This document shows, piece by piece, positions 33,071 through 45,049 of a stretch of DNA of 64,000 nt; position 1 is the stretch's first letter, and every line of letters begins with the position of its first letter. Location: assembly GCF_031143425.1 (NCBI RefSeq), contig NC_090440.1:338399844-338463843 (forward strand), given 5' to 3'. A model generated the notes under the pieces. That model was given only the letters and a program-made list of their open reading frames with translations. It was not told where the DNA came from and ran no database searches. A program made the translations under genes and the position numbers. Origin of the DNA: Pleurodeles waltl. Its lineage: Eukaryota; Chordata; Amphibia; Caudata; Salamandridae.

Positions 33071-34440
33071 AAATATCATGTTAGGTCTTAAAAGAATTGT
33101 AAATAAAAATTATTTTAAACAGTAAAGTCAGCTTTAAGTCACAATTATGAAAATGCCATTTTTAGAAAGTTGGCATTTTGTTGTCTTAACTATTTGGTTC
33201 TGTCATAGTCTTAGTTGTGAGCAGGGATAGTCATTCCTTAGTCATGTCTTCCAGGAAGCACATGTCAAATGTCGACAACTGCTGGTTCTTTAATTGATCC
33301 TCCTAGTGGAAAAAAGACAGTTGAGAAACATGGCAATCACAATAATGACTAACAAATTCTTCTGTTTTCTCCGTGTATTTCTTTGAACCTGGTTCGGGCT
33401 GGCTATAAAAGCTGGCATTTCAGACTAAATCCGGCTTAGCCTCATTTGACTTGGAAGTGAAGCTTACCTGTCTTCAGTCTTTGACAGGGTTCTTTTGCAT
33501 TGGCAGTCCTCTCTTTGCAGCAGCATCCATAACTTCACACTGACAGGCTTACCATCGCAGCAACACGATTCCTGAGTTCCAACCTAGTATTTTCGATCTT
33601 CTCTGCAGTTACCACAGTACCTGTAAAAGGCGGGCAGCTTGCAATTTATCTCTTGCGTTGCACTTTCTTGATCTGGAAAAAAGACACAAGTCATGGCAAA
33701 TAAGGTAACACAAGGTTTTCTGTTTAATTTGATCAGTGCTGAATAATCAAACTTTTTAAAAGTCAGCAATAATATTCATGACTGAAGGGCGTCAGAGAAA
33801 AGTCTTATTTTTTGTAAATGCTAGTTGGTTTTCAATCCATGTTTTCTCAATCAGAATCTGATGATGGTGTTCTATAAGCTTTTGGGACAATTGATAACTA
33901 TCATCTTATTTCCACATGAACCTTGAACTCTTGAGACTCTTGAACTATCAAAGAATTTGAAATAGTTTTGTTGTGATTGACCCAGTTATTTTCTCTTAGT
34001 GGAAATCCTTGTACATGATAATTCCAGTTTATTATGATTCCTGGAGAATTCTCGTATCACACTGGGGAATGTTTCTAGTGTGAATTACTGGTATGTTGAT
34101 TTGACATTAGCTAAAGCCAAATATCTTTTTATTTTTTTTCTGTTTTAAAGTGTGGTTTCATTACAGGGAAATCCAAATACAGGCCCTTGTATTACTGTTA
34201 TGTTGATTTTACATTAGCTAATGCCAAATATCTGTTTAGTTTTTCCTGTTTTAAAGTGTGGTTTCATTGCAGGGAAATCCAAATCCAGGCCCTTGTATTG
34301 GAATAATCCTGATTGCCAGTATCCTGAATCCAGAACCAGAATCCAGATATCCTTGACCCCAGCAGTACCCAGAGTATAGAAATCCGAAAATGCAGAAGTC
34401 CTGGTATTTGTCTCTTTCTCTCTCATCCCAATCCCCGGTC
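33071..34440. repeat. Unrecognised DNA with a 105-bp tandem duplication at 34093-34300
   Basis: No gene seen. Units at about 34093-34196 and 34198-34300 share TGTTGATTT.ACATTAGCTA, CTGTTTTAAAGTGTGG and AGGGAAATCCAAAT.CAGGC, and differ at a handful of sites. Confidence 0.6.
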
Positions 34441-36030
34441 CCCTCGGAAAATCTTAGGGTTGCAGTGTGTTCTTCATTGCTGCCCTGTCAGCTCTCATTG
34501 GTATTCGGGGATTATCATTTCCCCATTGGAACCACCTGAAGTTCAGGTAAGTGGCTCGCAACAGGTGCCTGCAGCCTATGTCTTGGGTCACATGACTGCG
34601 AATAGTTGGCAGTTGGCCTTTGTGTATTCCTCTCAGACAGTGATACAAAGAGGGCCAAGATGTTAGCAGGATAGACCATCCTACCAGGGTGGGTGGGAGG
34701 AGCATTTCCCTGACCAACTTACAATGCTTAGAGCTGCCTCCAGCACACTCACATGGGAACTTGACCCCAACATAATGTTACCTTAGAAAAGGGAAGGAAG
34801 GACATTTCAAGAACCAGATGGGAGGATAGAAGTTTCTTCCACTTCAAGGGTTGGCACCAGGTATAAATGTTGGACCATTAGACCAGCTCTTCATTTCACT
34901 CCTGGACCTGCAGAGGGCACCCCCAGGTAAATTGCCTTGCACTTTAGAGTACTACCTTCCTGATTTGGTCTGCCTCGTACTTCAGAAGACTGCCCTGATG
35001 CTACGAGAGGCTCAGCTGTTGCTTGAACCCTACCTTGTGCCCTCAGAGGACTTCCCTGTTGCTTGAGGCCTGCCTTGCTCCTTGATCTCAGGACTACCAG
35101 AGGGGTAAGTTCTGTTCTGAACTACAGGAACACAACCAGCTTTAGAGGCCTCCCTGAAACTGTCTAGCTGATCTGCTGCAACTAGATCTGCCTGAATCTG
35201 CAACTAGAAATGCCTGAGCCCTGCTGGTCAGTGCTAAAGTGAGTCTCCAATCCCCAAGAGGTGCCTCCCAAGGTCCTGGACTATTGGCTGGTATCACAGT
35301 GAACTCCTCTATGAAGCAAGGAGAAATCCTGAAGTGCTGGACCGTTTACAAAAGCGAATGACGCTGTTCCTACCGACTCTTCACACTACAGTAATGACTG
35401 GCAATGTGAGATATGTATTGCACACTAGAGCATCAGCAGCCTACTGTAGCCATCAATGCAAAGTTCTGGTAATAACCATCCGGAATACCCATTCGGATCT
35501 CCTTGCTACAGTGATGACCATCCATGCCACCAGGCCTGCTCTTTGCGCTACAGCAACAACCATCTGCAATGTTCTCTGCTTGACCTCCATAACGAATTCA
35601 AATCTTCGCTCCAGACTCTTTTCAGCAGGACTAACCTGGTCCCTCTGTCTGGCCCGTGCACCATCACAGTAAGCCTGAACTTGTGACTTCTACTCTGTCT
35701 TGCACAAACAGATGACCACCAGTGCGACGTTGTGCTTTTAGGTGCTATACTTAAGCAAAACCTTGAAATTACATTTCCCTGATTCTGTTGATTGGAATTT
35801 TGTTGTTCTGATGTAATTGTATTTATTAAAATGTATTCTATTTTTTAATTTGTAGTGGGATTTTTCTTGTGTTGTGTTTTCACTTTATTATTGTTTGTGT
35901 GATGTATGATTACTTTACACATCGCCTCTAAGTTAAGAAAGATTGCTTTTCTACCAGAGAGTTAAGCTTCAGTTAATTTAGTGACTTTTTGTGGTCCATC
36001 CTGGCAGTGATTGTTGCTTGAGAAGGGTTT
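34441..36030 (+). mobile_element. LTR-like repeat with TATA-like box
   Basis: The end region (AATTACATTTCCCTGATTCT, TTTTCACTTTATTATTGTTT, ACACATCGCCTCTAAGTTAA) is the reverse complement of the start of repeat Q (TTAGAGGCAATGTGTAAAG), so this is a Q-related LTR in plus orientation. A TATA-like GGTATAAATG occurs at 34859. The left boundary is approximate. No pol gene is visible. Confidence 0.45.
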
Positions 36031-36049
36031 TTAACCCCTCAACCAAGAA

Positions 36050-37740
36050 CAGAATTACCTTCAATTATCATCTGATTCCCTGCATGCAAATATTTGTGCA
36101 CGGAAACAAATGAAAACTTTATTCTCACAAGCAGGGATCTGCTATTTAAAACAGCTACATGCTTGCGGGAGCAATGCTGGCTCCCGCAGGACATGGGGAG
36201 TTGGCTAGGACTACTGGCGCCTTGAGGCTTCTCCCACAGCCCTGTCACTTACTTTCTCTTTCTTCCATCCCATAATTGAAAGAGATAGGGAAATATTGTA
36301 TTTTCAATGGTCTCTCCATACAATGACTTCAAAAAGACATACTAGCAAGATGTTTGGTTTGGTCACTTCTTGCCTAATGGTAAAGCTCTTGGAGTATCAC
36401 TCAGTAGGCTGAAGTTTCAAGTCATTGTATTTTATGGCAGTGTGTCTGTTTATTTTCCAGTGTTTTGACTGTTAATTTTTCCTTGTGATGTAACATTGAA
36501 GTATTTTTCCACTCAAAATCTCAGGGTTCAATGCCATAGCTAAGTCTGGGCACCACATGCTAAGGAGTCACTTTTGGCCTAGTTTTTAAGGTCTCAGACC
36601 TATTCATTGAAGGTTGAGGGTTCAAATGTATGTGTGCCTGTGGTCATTTCCCTGGATCCTAGGGGAGTTTTTCAGCCGGGGTAGGAGGGCTGTGAGGCCC
36701 CCCCTCTCCCCCAAAAAATAACTTAGAAGGCGGGGCCCTGGGGGATGGTGTCCACGGGGACAAAATCAGCTGAGGGAGGGGGACATGAGGATCTGCGCCC
36801 AACTTCTGCTGAACATGGAAAAAGGCCATGCGCAGCATGGGGGTAGGTGGTTAAGTGGATTGGCTGCAGTGTCCGGCCGCAGGCCAGGCCCTGTGGTCAA
36901 TCCCACTGTGCACGAGCAAAGGCCATATGCGGTGCAGGGTTGGGTGGTTATAAGGGGTTGGCTGTGCCAGGCAGTGGTTGGATTATTGTATGGTAATGGA
37001 AACTACTCTATGTAAAAAAAAAACATAGAAGTTCACTGAAAACAACAAAGGCTACAGGGATGTTAAGTTAGACATTTTTAAAAAACAGAGAAATTCACTT
37101 AAACGCCAAAGGTTCTGAATTTACTCATACAAAACCTTAGAAATTCAACAGTTATAATTGGAGTTATTTCAAATAACTATGATTTGTGCCTTGAGGTAAC
37201 TATAACTTGCACCCTCACCAAGCACTGCTAATTACCCCAGACATTACAGCACTCATGGCATCATTTATAACATCATTGATAATATCACTGTAACATTTGT
37301 TGTAAAATTATTCAGTAAACAAACTGGATGGCAAGGGTGCAAGTTATAGTTACCTTAGTGCACAAATTATAGTTACTTGAAATAACTCTAATTATAACTG
37401 GTGAATATATATATTCAAAAGCCAAAGGTTACAGGGATGTAATAGTTAGTCCCTGAATTTGCTTTCACAATACAGAAGTTATAGTTATGGTTAGCTGGAG
37501 TAACTATAACTTGTGTGGTAAGCTAACTATAACTCACACCCCCGCCATGCACAATTATCTCATCAATGATTTTACTGCTAATGTTACATTTATATTATTA
37601 ATGCTGTTATAAAACATGTCATGAGTGCTGTAATAGCTGAGTTAATTAGCAGTGTATGGCAAGTGTTCGAGTTATAGTTGCCACAGAGCACGGATCCGGC
37701 ATTGGCCCTGCACGGAGGGAGCAGCTGGAAATGCCCCATT
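36050..37740 (+). repeat. Dispersed repeat family R, copy 2
   Basis: This has the same ordered blocks as 14468-16080: AATGCTGGCTCCCGCAGGAC near 36170, GCAGGCCAGGCCCTGTGG near 36878, and a long AT-rich part with AACTATAACTTGCACCCTCA near 37200 and its inverse AGTTATAGTTACC near 37344. The inverted AACTATAACT/AGTTATAGTT motifs occur at least six times, which suggests a self-pairing AT-rich end. No coding. Confidence 0.6.
36365..36650 (+). repeat. Two tRNA-like SINE heads in tandem
   Basis: Segment 1 (36370-36425) has an A-box-like TGCCTAATGGTAAAGC and a B-box-like AAGTTTCAAGTC. Segment 2 (36570-36640) has GGCCTAGTTTTTAAGG and GAGGGTTCAAATG. Spacing between boxes is tRNA-like in both, but the arms do not pair well enough for a real tRNA. 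They interrupt repeat R copy 2. Confidence 0.45.
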
Positions 37741-38000
37741 CAGATAGATATTATGTATGAACTTAAGAACATAGTAAAAAGGCCAGGATATCAAATGAGA
37801 GGAGCATGTTAGATCAGAATAGTAGCTATAATTCACACAATTCATGTGGAAAGATAGAGAAAATCTATCAGCATTTGGGTCTGATATATAAGAGATGGTT
37901 TGAAATATATTGCTCTAGTCATGATTTACCATAGTCTACTCATTATTATTATATATAATATATAAGATTGGAGAAAATAGAATTGTTTTGTAAAATTGTG
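37741..38000. other. AT-rich flank of satellite array 1
   Basis: No gene seen. It includes a TATA-rich tract near 37945-37965. Confidence 0.5.
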
Positions 38001-38077
38001 TCAAATTTGTAGTCCATTCAAAACGTAATAAAGTCTTTCACTTCCGTAGGTGCAGCAATTGCTGTATATTTCTGTAC
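38001..38077 (-). repeat. Inverted partial unit at the 5' edge of array 1
   Basis: The tract AGTCCATTCAAAACGTAATA, then AAAGTCTTTCAC, then GGTGCAGCAATTGCTGTATA is the reverse complement of the segment of the repeat unit running from the hammerhead 3' side to GAATGGACTAC (for example 41094-41165). It is directly followed, with no spacer, by forward unit sequence at about 38078. Confidence 0.9.
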
Positions 38078-38563
38078 ATCTACTTTGTTGCTGGAGTGTA
38101 GGCAGTGTGCTCCCTTTCTTTGAAACTGTCTTATTGACAGCTCCCTTGAGCCATGGCCGATGAGCCTTGGGAGGCACCTGTGCACCATGAGTGGTACATA
38201 AACCCAAGAAGACATTTGGCGGCATTTTAAGCAAGCCCCTATACCATTCTGCTCCATGCTGATGATGAGCTAAAGCCAGAAATATGTGTACAGGGATATA
38301 GAGCAGTGGCTGCACCTACGGAGGTGAAAGACTAATTACTTTTGGAATGAACTACGAATTCTACTGCATTTACTATGATGCTTTGGGGTCATACTTTGTT
38401 GCTGGAGTGAAGACAATGTGCTCCCTTTCTTTGAAACTGACCTATTGATGGCTCCCTTTACCCACGGCTGACAAGCCTTGGGAGGCACCTGTGCGCCATG
38501 AGTGGTACTTAAACCTGGGAAGACTTTTGGTGGCATTTCAAGCAAGCCCCTATACCATGGTGC

Positions 38564-38607
38564 TCCCTGCTGATGACGGGCTAAACCCAGAAACACGTGT
38601 ACAGAAA
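38564..38607 (+). ncRNA. Hammerhead-like ribozyme, array 1 unit 2
   Basis: Stem I 5' strand TCCCTG; core CTGATGA (38570-38576); stem II GGG/CCC around loop CTAAA with a C-A mismatch beside the core; GAAA (38590-38593); stem III CACGTG, a palindrome; cleavage triplet GTA, with cleavage expected after A38601. The stem I 3' strand is CAGAAA here, against CAGGGA in most units. A stem III that is a loop-less palindrome normally needs two ribozymes to pair as a dimer. Equivalent motifs lie near 38260, 38876, 39186, 39499, 39810, 40120, 40432, 40744, 41056 and 41368. The stem II mismatch next to the core may lower activity. Confidence 0.65.
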
Positions 38608-40431
38608 TATACAGCACTTGCTGCACCTACGGAGGTGAAAGACATTATTACTGTTTGAATGGACTACGAATTCAACTGCATTTACCATGATGTTTTGGGG
38701 TCCTACTTTGTTACTGGAGTGTAGGCAGTGTGTTCCCTTTCTTTGAAACTGTCTTATTGACAGCTCTCTCGAGCCACGGCTGACGAGCCTTGAGAGGCAC
38801 CTGTGTGCCATGAGTGGTACTTAAACCAGAGAAGATATTTGACAGCATTTCAAGCAAGCCCCTCTACCATGCTGCTCCCTGCTGATGACTGGCTAAACCA
38901 GAAACACGTGTAGAGGGATATACAGCACTTTCTGCAATTACAAAGATGAAAGACTTTATTACTTTTTGAATAGACTACAGATTTGACTGATTTACTGTGA
39001 TGCTTTGGGGTCATACTTTATTGCTGGAGTGTAGGCAGTATGCTCCCTTTATTTGAAACGGTCTTATAGACGGCTCCCTTGAGCCACAGCTGACGGGCCT
39101 TGGGAGGCACCTGTGCGCCATGAGTGGTACTTAAACTCGATAAGACATTTGGCGGCATGTCAAGCAAGCCCCTATACCATTCTGCTCCCTGCTGATGATT
39201 AGCTAAACCCAGAAACACATGTACAGGGATATACAGCACTTGCTGTATCTAAGGAGGTGAAAGACTTTATTACTTTTTGAATGGACTAAGAATTTGACTG
39301 CATTTACTATGATGCTTTATGGTCATACTATGTTGCTGGAGTGTACGCAGTGTGCTCCCTTTCTTTGAAACTGTCTTATTGACGGATTTCTTGAGCCACG
39401 GCTAACGACCCTTGGGAGGCACCTTTGTGCTATGAGTGGTACTGAAACTGGAGAAGACATTTGGTGGCATTTCAAGCAAGCCTCTATACCATTCTGCTCT
39501 CTGCTGATGATGAGCTAAACCCAGAAACACTTGTACAGGGATATACAGCACTTGCTGCACCTACAGAGGTGAAAGACTTTATTACTTTTTGAATGGACTT
39601 CGAATTTGACTGCATTTTCTATGATGGTTTGGGGTCATACTTTGTTGCTGGAGTGTAGGCAGTGTGTGCCCTTTCTTTTAAACTGTCTTACTGATGGCTC
39701 CCTTGAGCCACGGCTGATGAGCCTTGGGAGGCACCTGTGTGCCATGAGTGGTACTTAAACCTGATAAGACATTTGGCGTCATATCAAGCAAGCCCCTACA
39801 CCATTCTGCTCCCTGCTGGTGATTAGCTAAACCCAGAAACGTGCACAGGGATATACAGCAGATGCTACACCCATGGAGGTGAAAGACTTTATTACTTTTT
39901 AAATGGACTAAGAATTTGACTGCATTTACTATGATGCTTTGGGGTCATACTTTGTTGCTGGAGTGTAGGCAGTGTGCTCCCTTTCTTTGAAACTATCCTA
40001 TTGATGGCTCCCTTGATCCACGGCTGACAAGCCTTGGGAGGCACCTGTGCGCCGTGAGTGGTACTTAAACCTGGGAAGACTTTTGGCGGCATTTCAAGCA
40101 AGCACCTATACCATGCTGCTCCCTGCTGATGATTAGCTAAACCCAGAAACACATGTACAGGGATATACAGCACTTGCTGCAGCACAGGAGGTGAAGGACT
40201 TTATTACTTTTTGAATGGACTACGAATTTGACTGCATTTACTATGATGCTTTGGGGTCATACTTTGTTGCTGGAGTATAGGCAGTGTGCTCTCTTTCTTC
40301 GAAACTGTCTTATTGACGGCTTTCTTGAGCCACGGCAGACGAGCCTTGTGAGGCACCTGTGTGCTATGAGTGGTACTTAAACTGGAGAAGACATTTGGTG
40401 GCATTTCAAGCTAGCCCCAATACCATTCTGC

Positions 40432-40475
40432 TCCCTGCTGATGACGAGCTAAACCTGGAAACACGTGTACAGGGT
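40432..40475 (+). ncRNA. Hammerhead-like ribozyme, array 1 unit 8
   Basis: This copy keeps the stem I pair TCCCTG/CAGGG, core CTGATGA (40438-40444), GAAA (40458-40461), the CACGTG palindrome (40462-40467) and the TA before the cleavage point. Stem II is CGAG/CCTG with one mismatch but a proper C-G pair beside the core, so it is one of the more plausible active copies of array 1. Confidence 0.6.
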
Positions 40476-41733
40476 AATACAGCACTTGCTGCACCTACGT
40501 AGGTGAAAGACTTTATTACTTTTTGAATGGACTACGAATTTGACTGCATTTTCTATGATGCTTTGTGGTCATATTTTGTTGCTGGAGTGTAGGTAGTGTG
40601 TTCCCTTTCTTTGAAACTGTCTTATTGACGGCTCCCTTGAGCCATGGCTGACGATCCTTGGGAGGCACCTGTGCACCATGAGTGGTACTAAAACCAGAGA
40701 AGACATTTGATGTCATTTCAAGCAAGCCCCTATACCATGCTGCTGCCTGCTGATGACGGGCGAAACCCAGAATCACGTGTACAGGGATGTACAGCACTTG
40801 CTGCACCCATGAAGGTGAAAGACTTTAAATTTTTTTGAATGGACAACAAATTTGACTGCATTTACCATGAAGCTTTGGGGTAATACTTTGTTGCTGAAGT
40901 GTAGGCAGTGTGCTCCCTTTCTTTGAAACTGTCCTATTGGCGGCTCCCTTGAGCCACGGCTGACGAGCCTTGGGAGGTACCTGTGCGCCATGAGTGGTAC
41001 TTAAACCAGAGAAGACATTTGATGACATTTCAAGCAAGCCCCTATTCCATTCTGCTCCCTGCTGATGATGAGCTAAACCCAGAAACACGTATACAGGGAT
41101 ATACAGCACTTGCTGCACCTATGGAGGTGAAAGACTTTATTACGTTTTGAACGGACTACAAATTCAACTGCATTTACTATGATGCTTTGGGGTCATATTT
41201 TGTTGCTGGAGTGTAGGCAGTGTGTTCCCTTTCTTTGAAACTGTCTTATTGATGGCTCCCTTGAGCCACGGCTGATGAGCCTTGGGAGGCACCTGTGCGC
41301 CATGAGTGGTACTTAAACTAGAGGAGACTTTGGGCGGCATTTCAAACAAGCCCCTATACCATGCTGCTCCCTGCTTATGACGGGCTAAACCCAGAAACAC
41401 ATCTCTAGGGATATACAGCACTTGCTGCCCCTGCGGAGGTGAAAGACTTTATTACTTTTTGAATGGACTACGAATTTGACTGCATTTACTATGATGCTTT
41501 GGGGTCATACTTTGTTGCTGGAGTTTAGGCAGTGTGTTCCCTTTCTTTGTAACCATAAAATAAAGGTGAACATAAACAAAATATTAATGATATAAACATA
41601 TAAATAACTTTTTAGAAATATTTCATAGTTAACGTATTAATCACATAACATTGATAAATGTATACTTTAAACAACTCATATCCAATCCCTAATACACCCA
41701 AGAATAAAAAATAAATATTATTTTGATTGATAT

Positions 41734-41961
41734 CAGTTGTTCCCAACCTGTGGTCCGGAGACCCCTTGGCGTTCAGCAAAGCCTCCTCAGGGGATCCGTG
41801 GCTTGCTGAGAAAATTAAATAATATTAATAGATTAGGCCCCAGCTTTCAGAAAAGACTCAGTAGTGGTTCCGCGGATTCCCATAATGATTCAGTGGGGGT
41901 CCCCGGGTTCCAGTGTTGATAAAGTGGGGGTCCACAGATGTCAAAAGGTTGTGAACCACTG
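41734..41961. mobile_element. hAT-type MITE, 228 bp
   Basis: Terminal inverted repeats CAGTTGTTCCCAACC at the left and GGTTGTGAACCACTG at the right are of the CAGTGGTTCCCAACC kind used by many vertebrate hAT elements. The flanks ATTGATAT and ATTTATAC agree at six of eight bases, as an aged 8-bp duplication would. The interior has repeated GTGGGGGTCC text. No coding. Confidence 0.8.
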
Positions 41962-44730
41962 ATTTATACTATTAAAACTGAATCTCACCATTGAAAATTT
42001 GAAGAAATGTAAGCAATACGCTCAAACAATATAATTAAAAAAACAATATTAATTTGAATGATATCATAACCTTCAATATTATGGAAAAAACTGAGAAACA
42101 ATGTGCTTACGTTCAATACTATTGTCTGAAAATATATTTGTATTGATGTATTGGTATTTAGTCATAATATTTTGACTACAATACTATGATCAAAAGATAT
42201 TTTGAAGTTGATATTAGTGCCAAATTCAGTTCTGTGGTTTAGAGTCATTACATAGAAGTTCTTAGTGGTAGTGGGAGTGGGGGTACAGTCAGAAGGGTAA
42301 ATGCCTGATGGTAAGTGGCTGGGGATAAGGAAAAGGCCATTCATCAGGTGTGGTCAGTACGGGCTCAGGAGTTCACAGGGTGGTGGCAGTTGATGATATA
42401 GGTGATGCTTTTTGAGGAGCAATAGGAGTTGATAGAATTCGATTGCCATCAGGGTTGGAGGTGGCGAGAGCATTTCTGAAGTTGGTTAGTAGTTTGAAGG
42501 CCATCTGAGAGGTTAGAGGGCTGGCAGAATGGATAAGATCCACTTTGAGGCCTGGCAGTGGAGCTCTAGAGTAATCATAGCTCTGAGGTCCAGAAGGGGA
42601 GACTGGAGAGCTAGTATTGCAGGGCTGAGGAATCTGGGGAAATGTACTAAGATGGCATGTGAGTAAAGGGATTTGAATGGGATTTTGTGCAAGGTGTGGA
42701 AGAGGATAGTTTTAATGGGTGCTATGGGTCTGGACTAGACTGACCTTCTCAAAGGTACTGAACTGGCCAGTTTAAAACATTAATCTATAGAATGACAGTG
42801 CAAACAGTTTTTGTACTAGTTGCATGCCACTCCTTGCTACAATTCTTCTTATTGTGCTATCATGCAAAACAAAATGATCTTCACTGTCAAGATGTATCAG
42901 ACTTGCAAACCAGATACAATAAAATGATATGAGCTCACACTTCTTACATCTAACCTTATATTAACAACAAGTAGGTTGGAAGTAGATCAAAGGAAAGACA
43001 GATAAAGAGAAACAATATGTTTTGCCACTGATTTCACAGTTAGGCTTCTGCTGCACTGCATATATTCATGAGTGTCGATATCTAAAGACAAGAAAAGCCT
43101 TTTAGTATGACTGTAGTGAAGACAATGTAAACTGGAGTTTGAAAGATGGGTTACTCCATCACAAAGATGACGGATATCCCATCTGCTGTAAATCCAATGA
43201 CACTTGTAATACGGTGTATGGAATATCTCTCACGTCTCTGACAGAGTTACCTTTCTACCAAATTCTAAATCAGGCCCTGACTTGTGATATTAGATCTGCA
43301 ATGCTTGGTCACACTTTGTATTCCGTATGTTGTATGATAAAAGCCAAGCAATGTCTCTAGTAGATTTCTCAGGATAGCTGGTTTCAAAGACTTCTACTTC
43401 TAAATAACAGTTCCCTGATGAAGCAGCTATGAATCAAAATTGTCTGTCACTATAGTCCACAGTACACTTACACTCTATGGGGCCTATTCACAAAATGCAT
43501 TTTGTGTTACATGTAATAGTACTACAAAAGTACTACTCACGTATTACAAAATGCTTTTCACTAACCTATGTGTGGATGTCTTTGGTTCTATTTGGGGGAT
43601 ATGAGACATAACATATGATGCTGTTTAAAATGAATAATGTTGCATGTTCCTACAGTGGGCCTTTGATTTGTGAACTGCACAAACGAGGAGAAGAAAACTG
43701 TGATCATTCTGTACCTCTGAGGTGCTGATCTTGACAGGCAGGATAGGCCCCAAGATGGATTGTAAAGCTCAGAAGAGACAGCATCACACAACAATGCTGC
43801 CACACGAGACAGCCAACATGGTACCAACTCCCTCACCCACCGGTCAGTGAGCACCTTTTGTCTTCGCTACTCCAGGTACAAGAAGGGGTAGCTCCAAGGG
43901 ATTGTAGATTTATAATATACATCATGGTCCTTTCTTCAACTAGTTGAGACAACCGTTGATGGCCTGAAACTGCTCAAGTTAAAGGTATGGAGAACTGAGA
44001 CTGACAGAGCCATGTTCATCAAGAATGCTGACATTTGCAGTGAGGTACCGAGTACCCACATATGGATAGCCCACTACCACTGAAGTACCTTGCCACTGCA
44101 AGTGAATACCACCTGATACCATTTAAATGTTGCCTCGCCCTGTCGTCTATATTCAGAGGGCTGAGACAATCCAGATTGTAGTGTCATGTGAAGTATGAAT
44201 GACCAAACCCTTTTGGCTCCTGAAGGACTGCGTAGAACTGTGACATATGTGTTAGAACATGGAGCAGTAAATGCGAGTTTGTGGTTACCTGCAGATAAAA
44301 AAAGACATGTAATATACAGCTCTGTGTGGCGTAGTTATTGGTGGATACTTTAGATGGGGAGACGTTACAACTGGCGAAGACATAGGAGAGAAGTAACCCA
44401 AAGATCGACAGTACTCTCCCAAAAGGTTTGCCTTGTCATGTGTGCCTCTGTCAAAGTGCAGAGTCGACATTTGGCGTATAAAGAGCCAAAATGCAGTACC
44501 AGCTGGTGTGAAGTATTTGAAGATAACGAAAGTGTCAACACCAGAGCAGTACGCGCTCTATTGGCGACAGAAATGCAAAAACCCAGCACTCTCAAAACAA
44601 CGTCATTTATGCATTGTGCTGATATGTTGTAGTTTAACCTTTTGCATTGCAGAATTCAATCCTGAAAACTTATTTTTAATATGCTTACAAATACTGTTCC
44701 TTTGCAATGTATTGCTGCAGGTTTTCAGAG
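41962..44730. other. No recognisable gene; MITE remnant near 43478
   Basis: Mostly unrecognised. At 43478-43570, GGGGCCTATTCACAAAATGC and a GTAGTACT/AGTACTAC inverted pair (GTACTAC.AAAGTACTAC region) with ACAAAATGC again at the right look like a small foldback remnant. Frames near 43139 and 44354 show no domain. Confidence 0.4.
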
Positions 44731-44809
44731 TGTGTTAGGGTGTGGCCCCTTTCCAGGGCCTTCCAGAGACTTTCCCTGCAACATGCCTGGGCGTGGTTCT
44801 GGGCTGGGC

Positions 44810-44830
44810 CAAGACTCTATAAAAGAGAGC
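44810..44830 (+). promoter_or_regulatory. TATA box of the putative LTR
   Basis: GACTCTATAAAAGAGAGCC is a strong TATA-box match within a GC-rich context. It is the clearest pol II core promoter in the window. Confidence 0.55.
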
Positions 44831-45049
44831 CAGCCCAACTCCCAGTGCTCACTATTCAGAGGTCGCGGTGCAAAGCAGCAGCTTCTTCCTGAGCTCCTGT
44901 CCCGGTGACCTATTTGGATCTTCCAGTCTTCTGCCCTTCATCCTTCATTGGTGATCATTGTTCCAGGCGGTAAGACGGTGGTTGGACTGTCCCGACATCG
45001 TTATTGAGAATTTTCATATTCTTGGTTTAATTCTTAAATGAGTAACAGA

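Larger units (their letters stand above)
38001..41550 (+). repeat. Tandem array 1: 311-312 bp units with hammerhead motif
   Basis: Successive copies of TACTTTGTTGCTGGA start at about 38081, 38392, 38704, 39014, 39326, 39638, 39948, 40260, 40572, 40884, 41196 and 41508, giving eleven complete units plus a partial one, each 310-312 bp. Every unit contains, on the plus strand, CTCCCTG, CTGATGA, a short loop, GAAA and a CACGTG-like palindrome, i.e. a hammerhead. The left edge (38001-38077) is the inverted complement of the part of the unit that follows the ribozyme. Minus-strand frames of about 95 codons recur in several units (VPPKARQPWLKGA) because 312 is divisible by three, but each is broken by stops. 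It resembles newt hammerhead satellites and Penelope-type tandem repeats; the exact family is not identified. Confidence 0.9.

Noticed and set aside
36370..36425. A possible functional tRNA gene
   Set aside because: A- and B-box-like text is present but acceptor, D and anticodon arms do not pair; a SINE head is more likely.
38001..41550. Array of small protein genes on the minus strand
   Set aside because: Frames recur because the unit is a multiple of three, but units contain stops, and the conserved element is the plus-strand hammerhead.
38001..41550. CRISPR-like array
   Set aside because: Units are contiguous 312-bp tandem repeats without spacers, in a eukaryotic context.
43411..43450. 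CTGATGAAG at 43419 as a further hammerhead
   Set aside because: No stem II and no GAAA follow in the required position.
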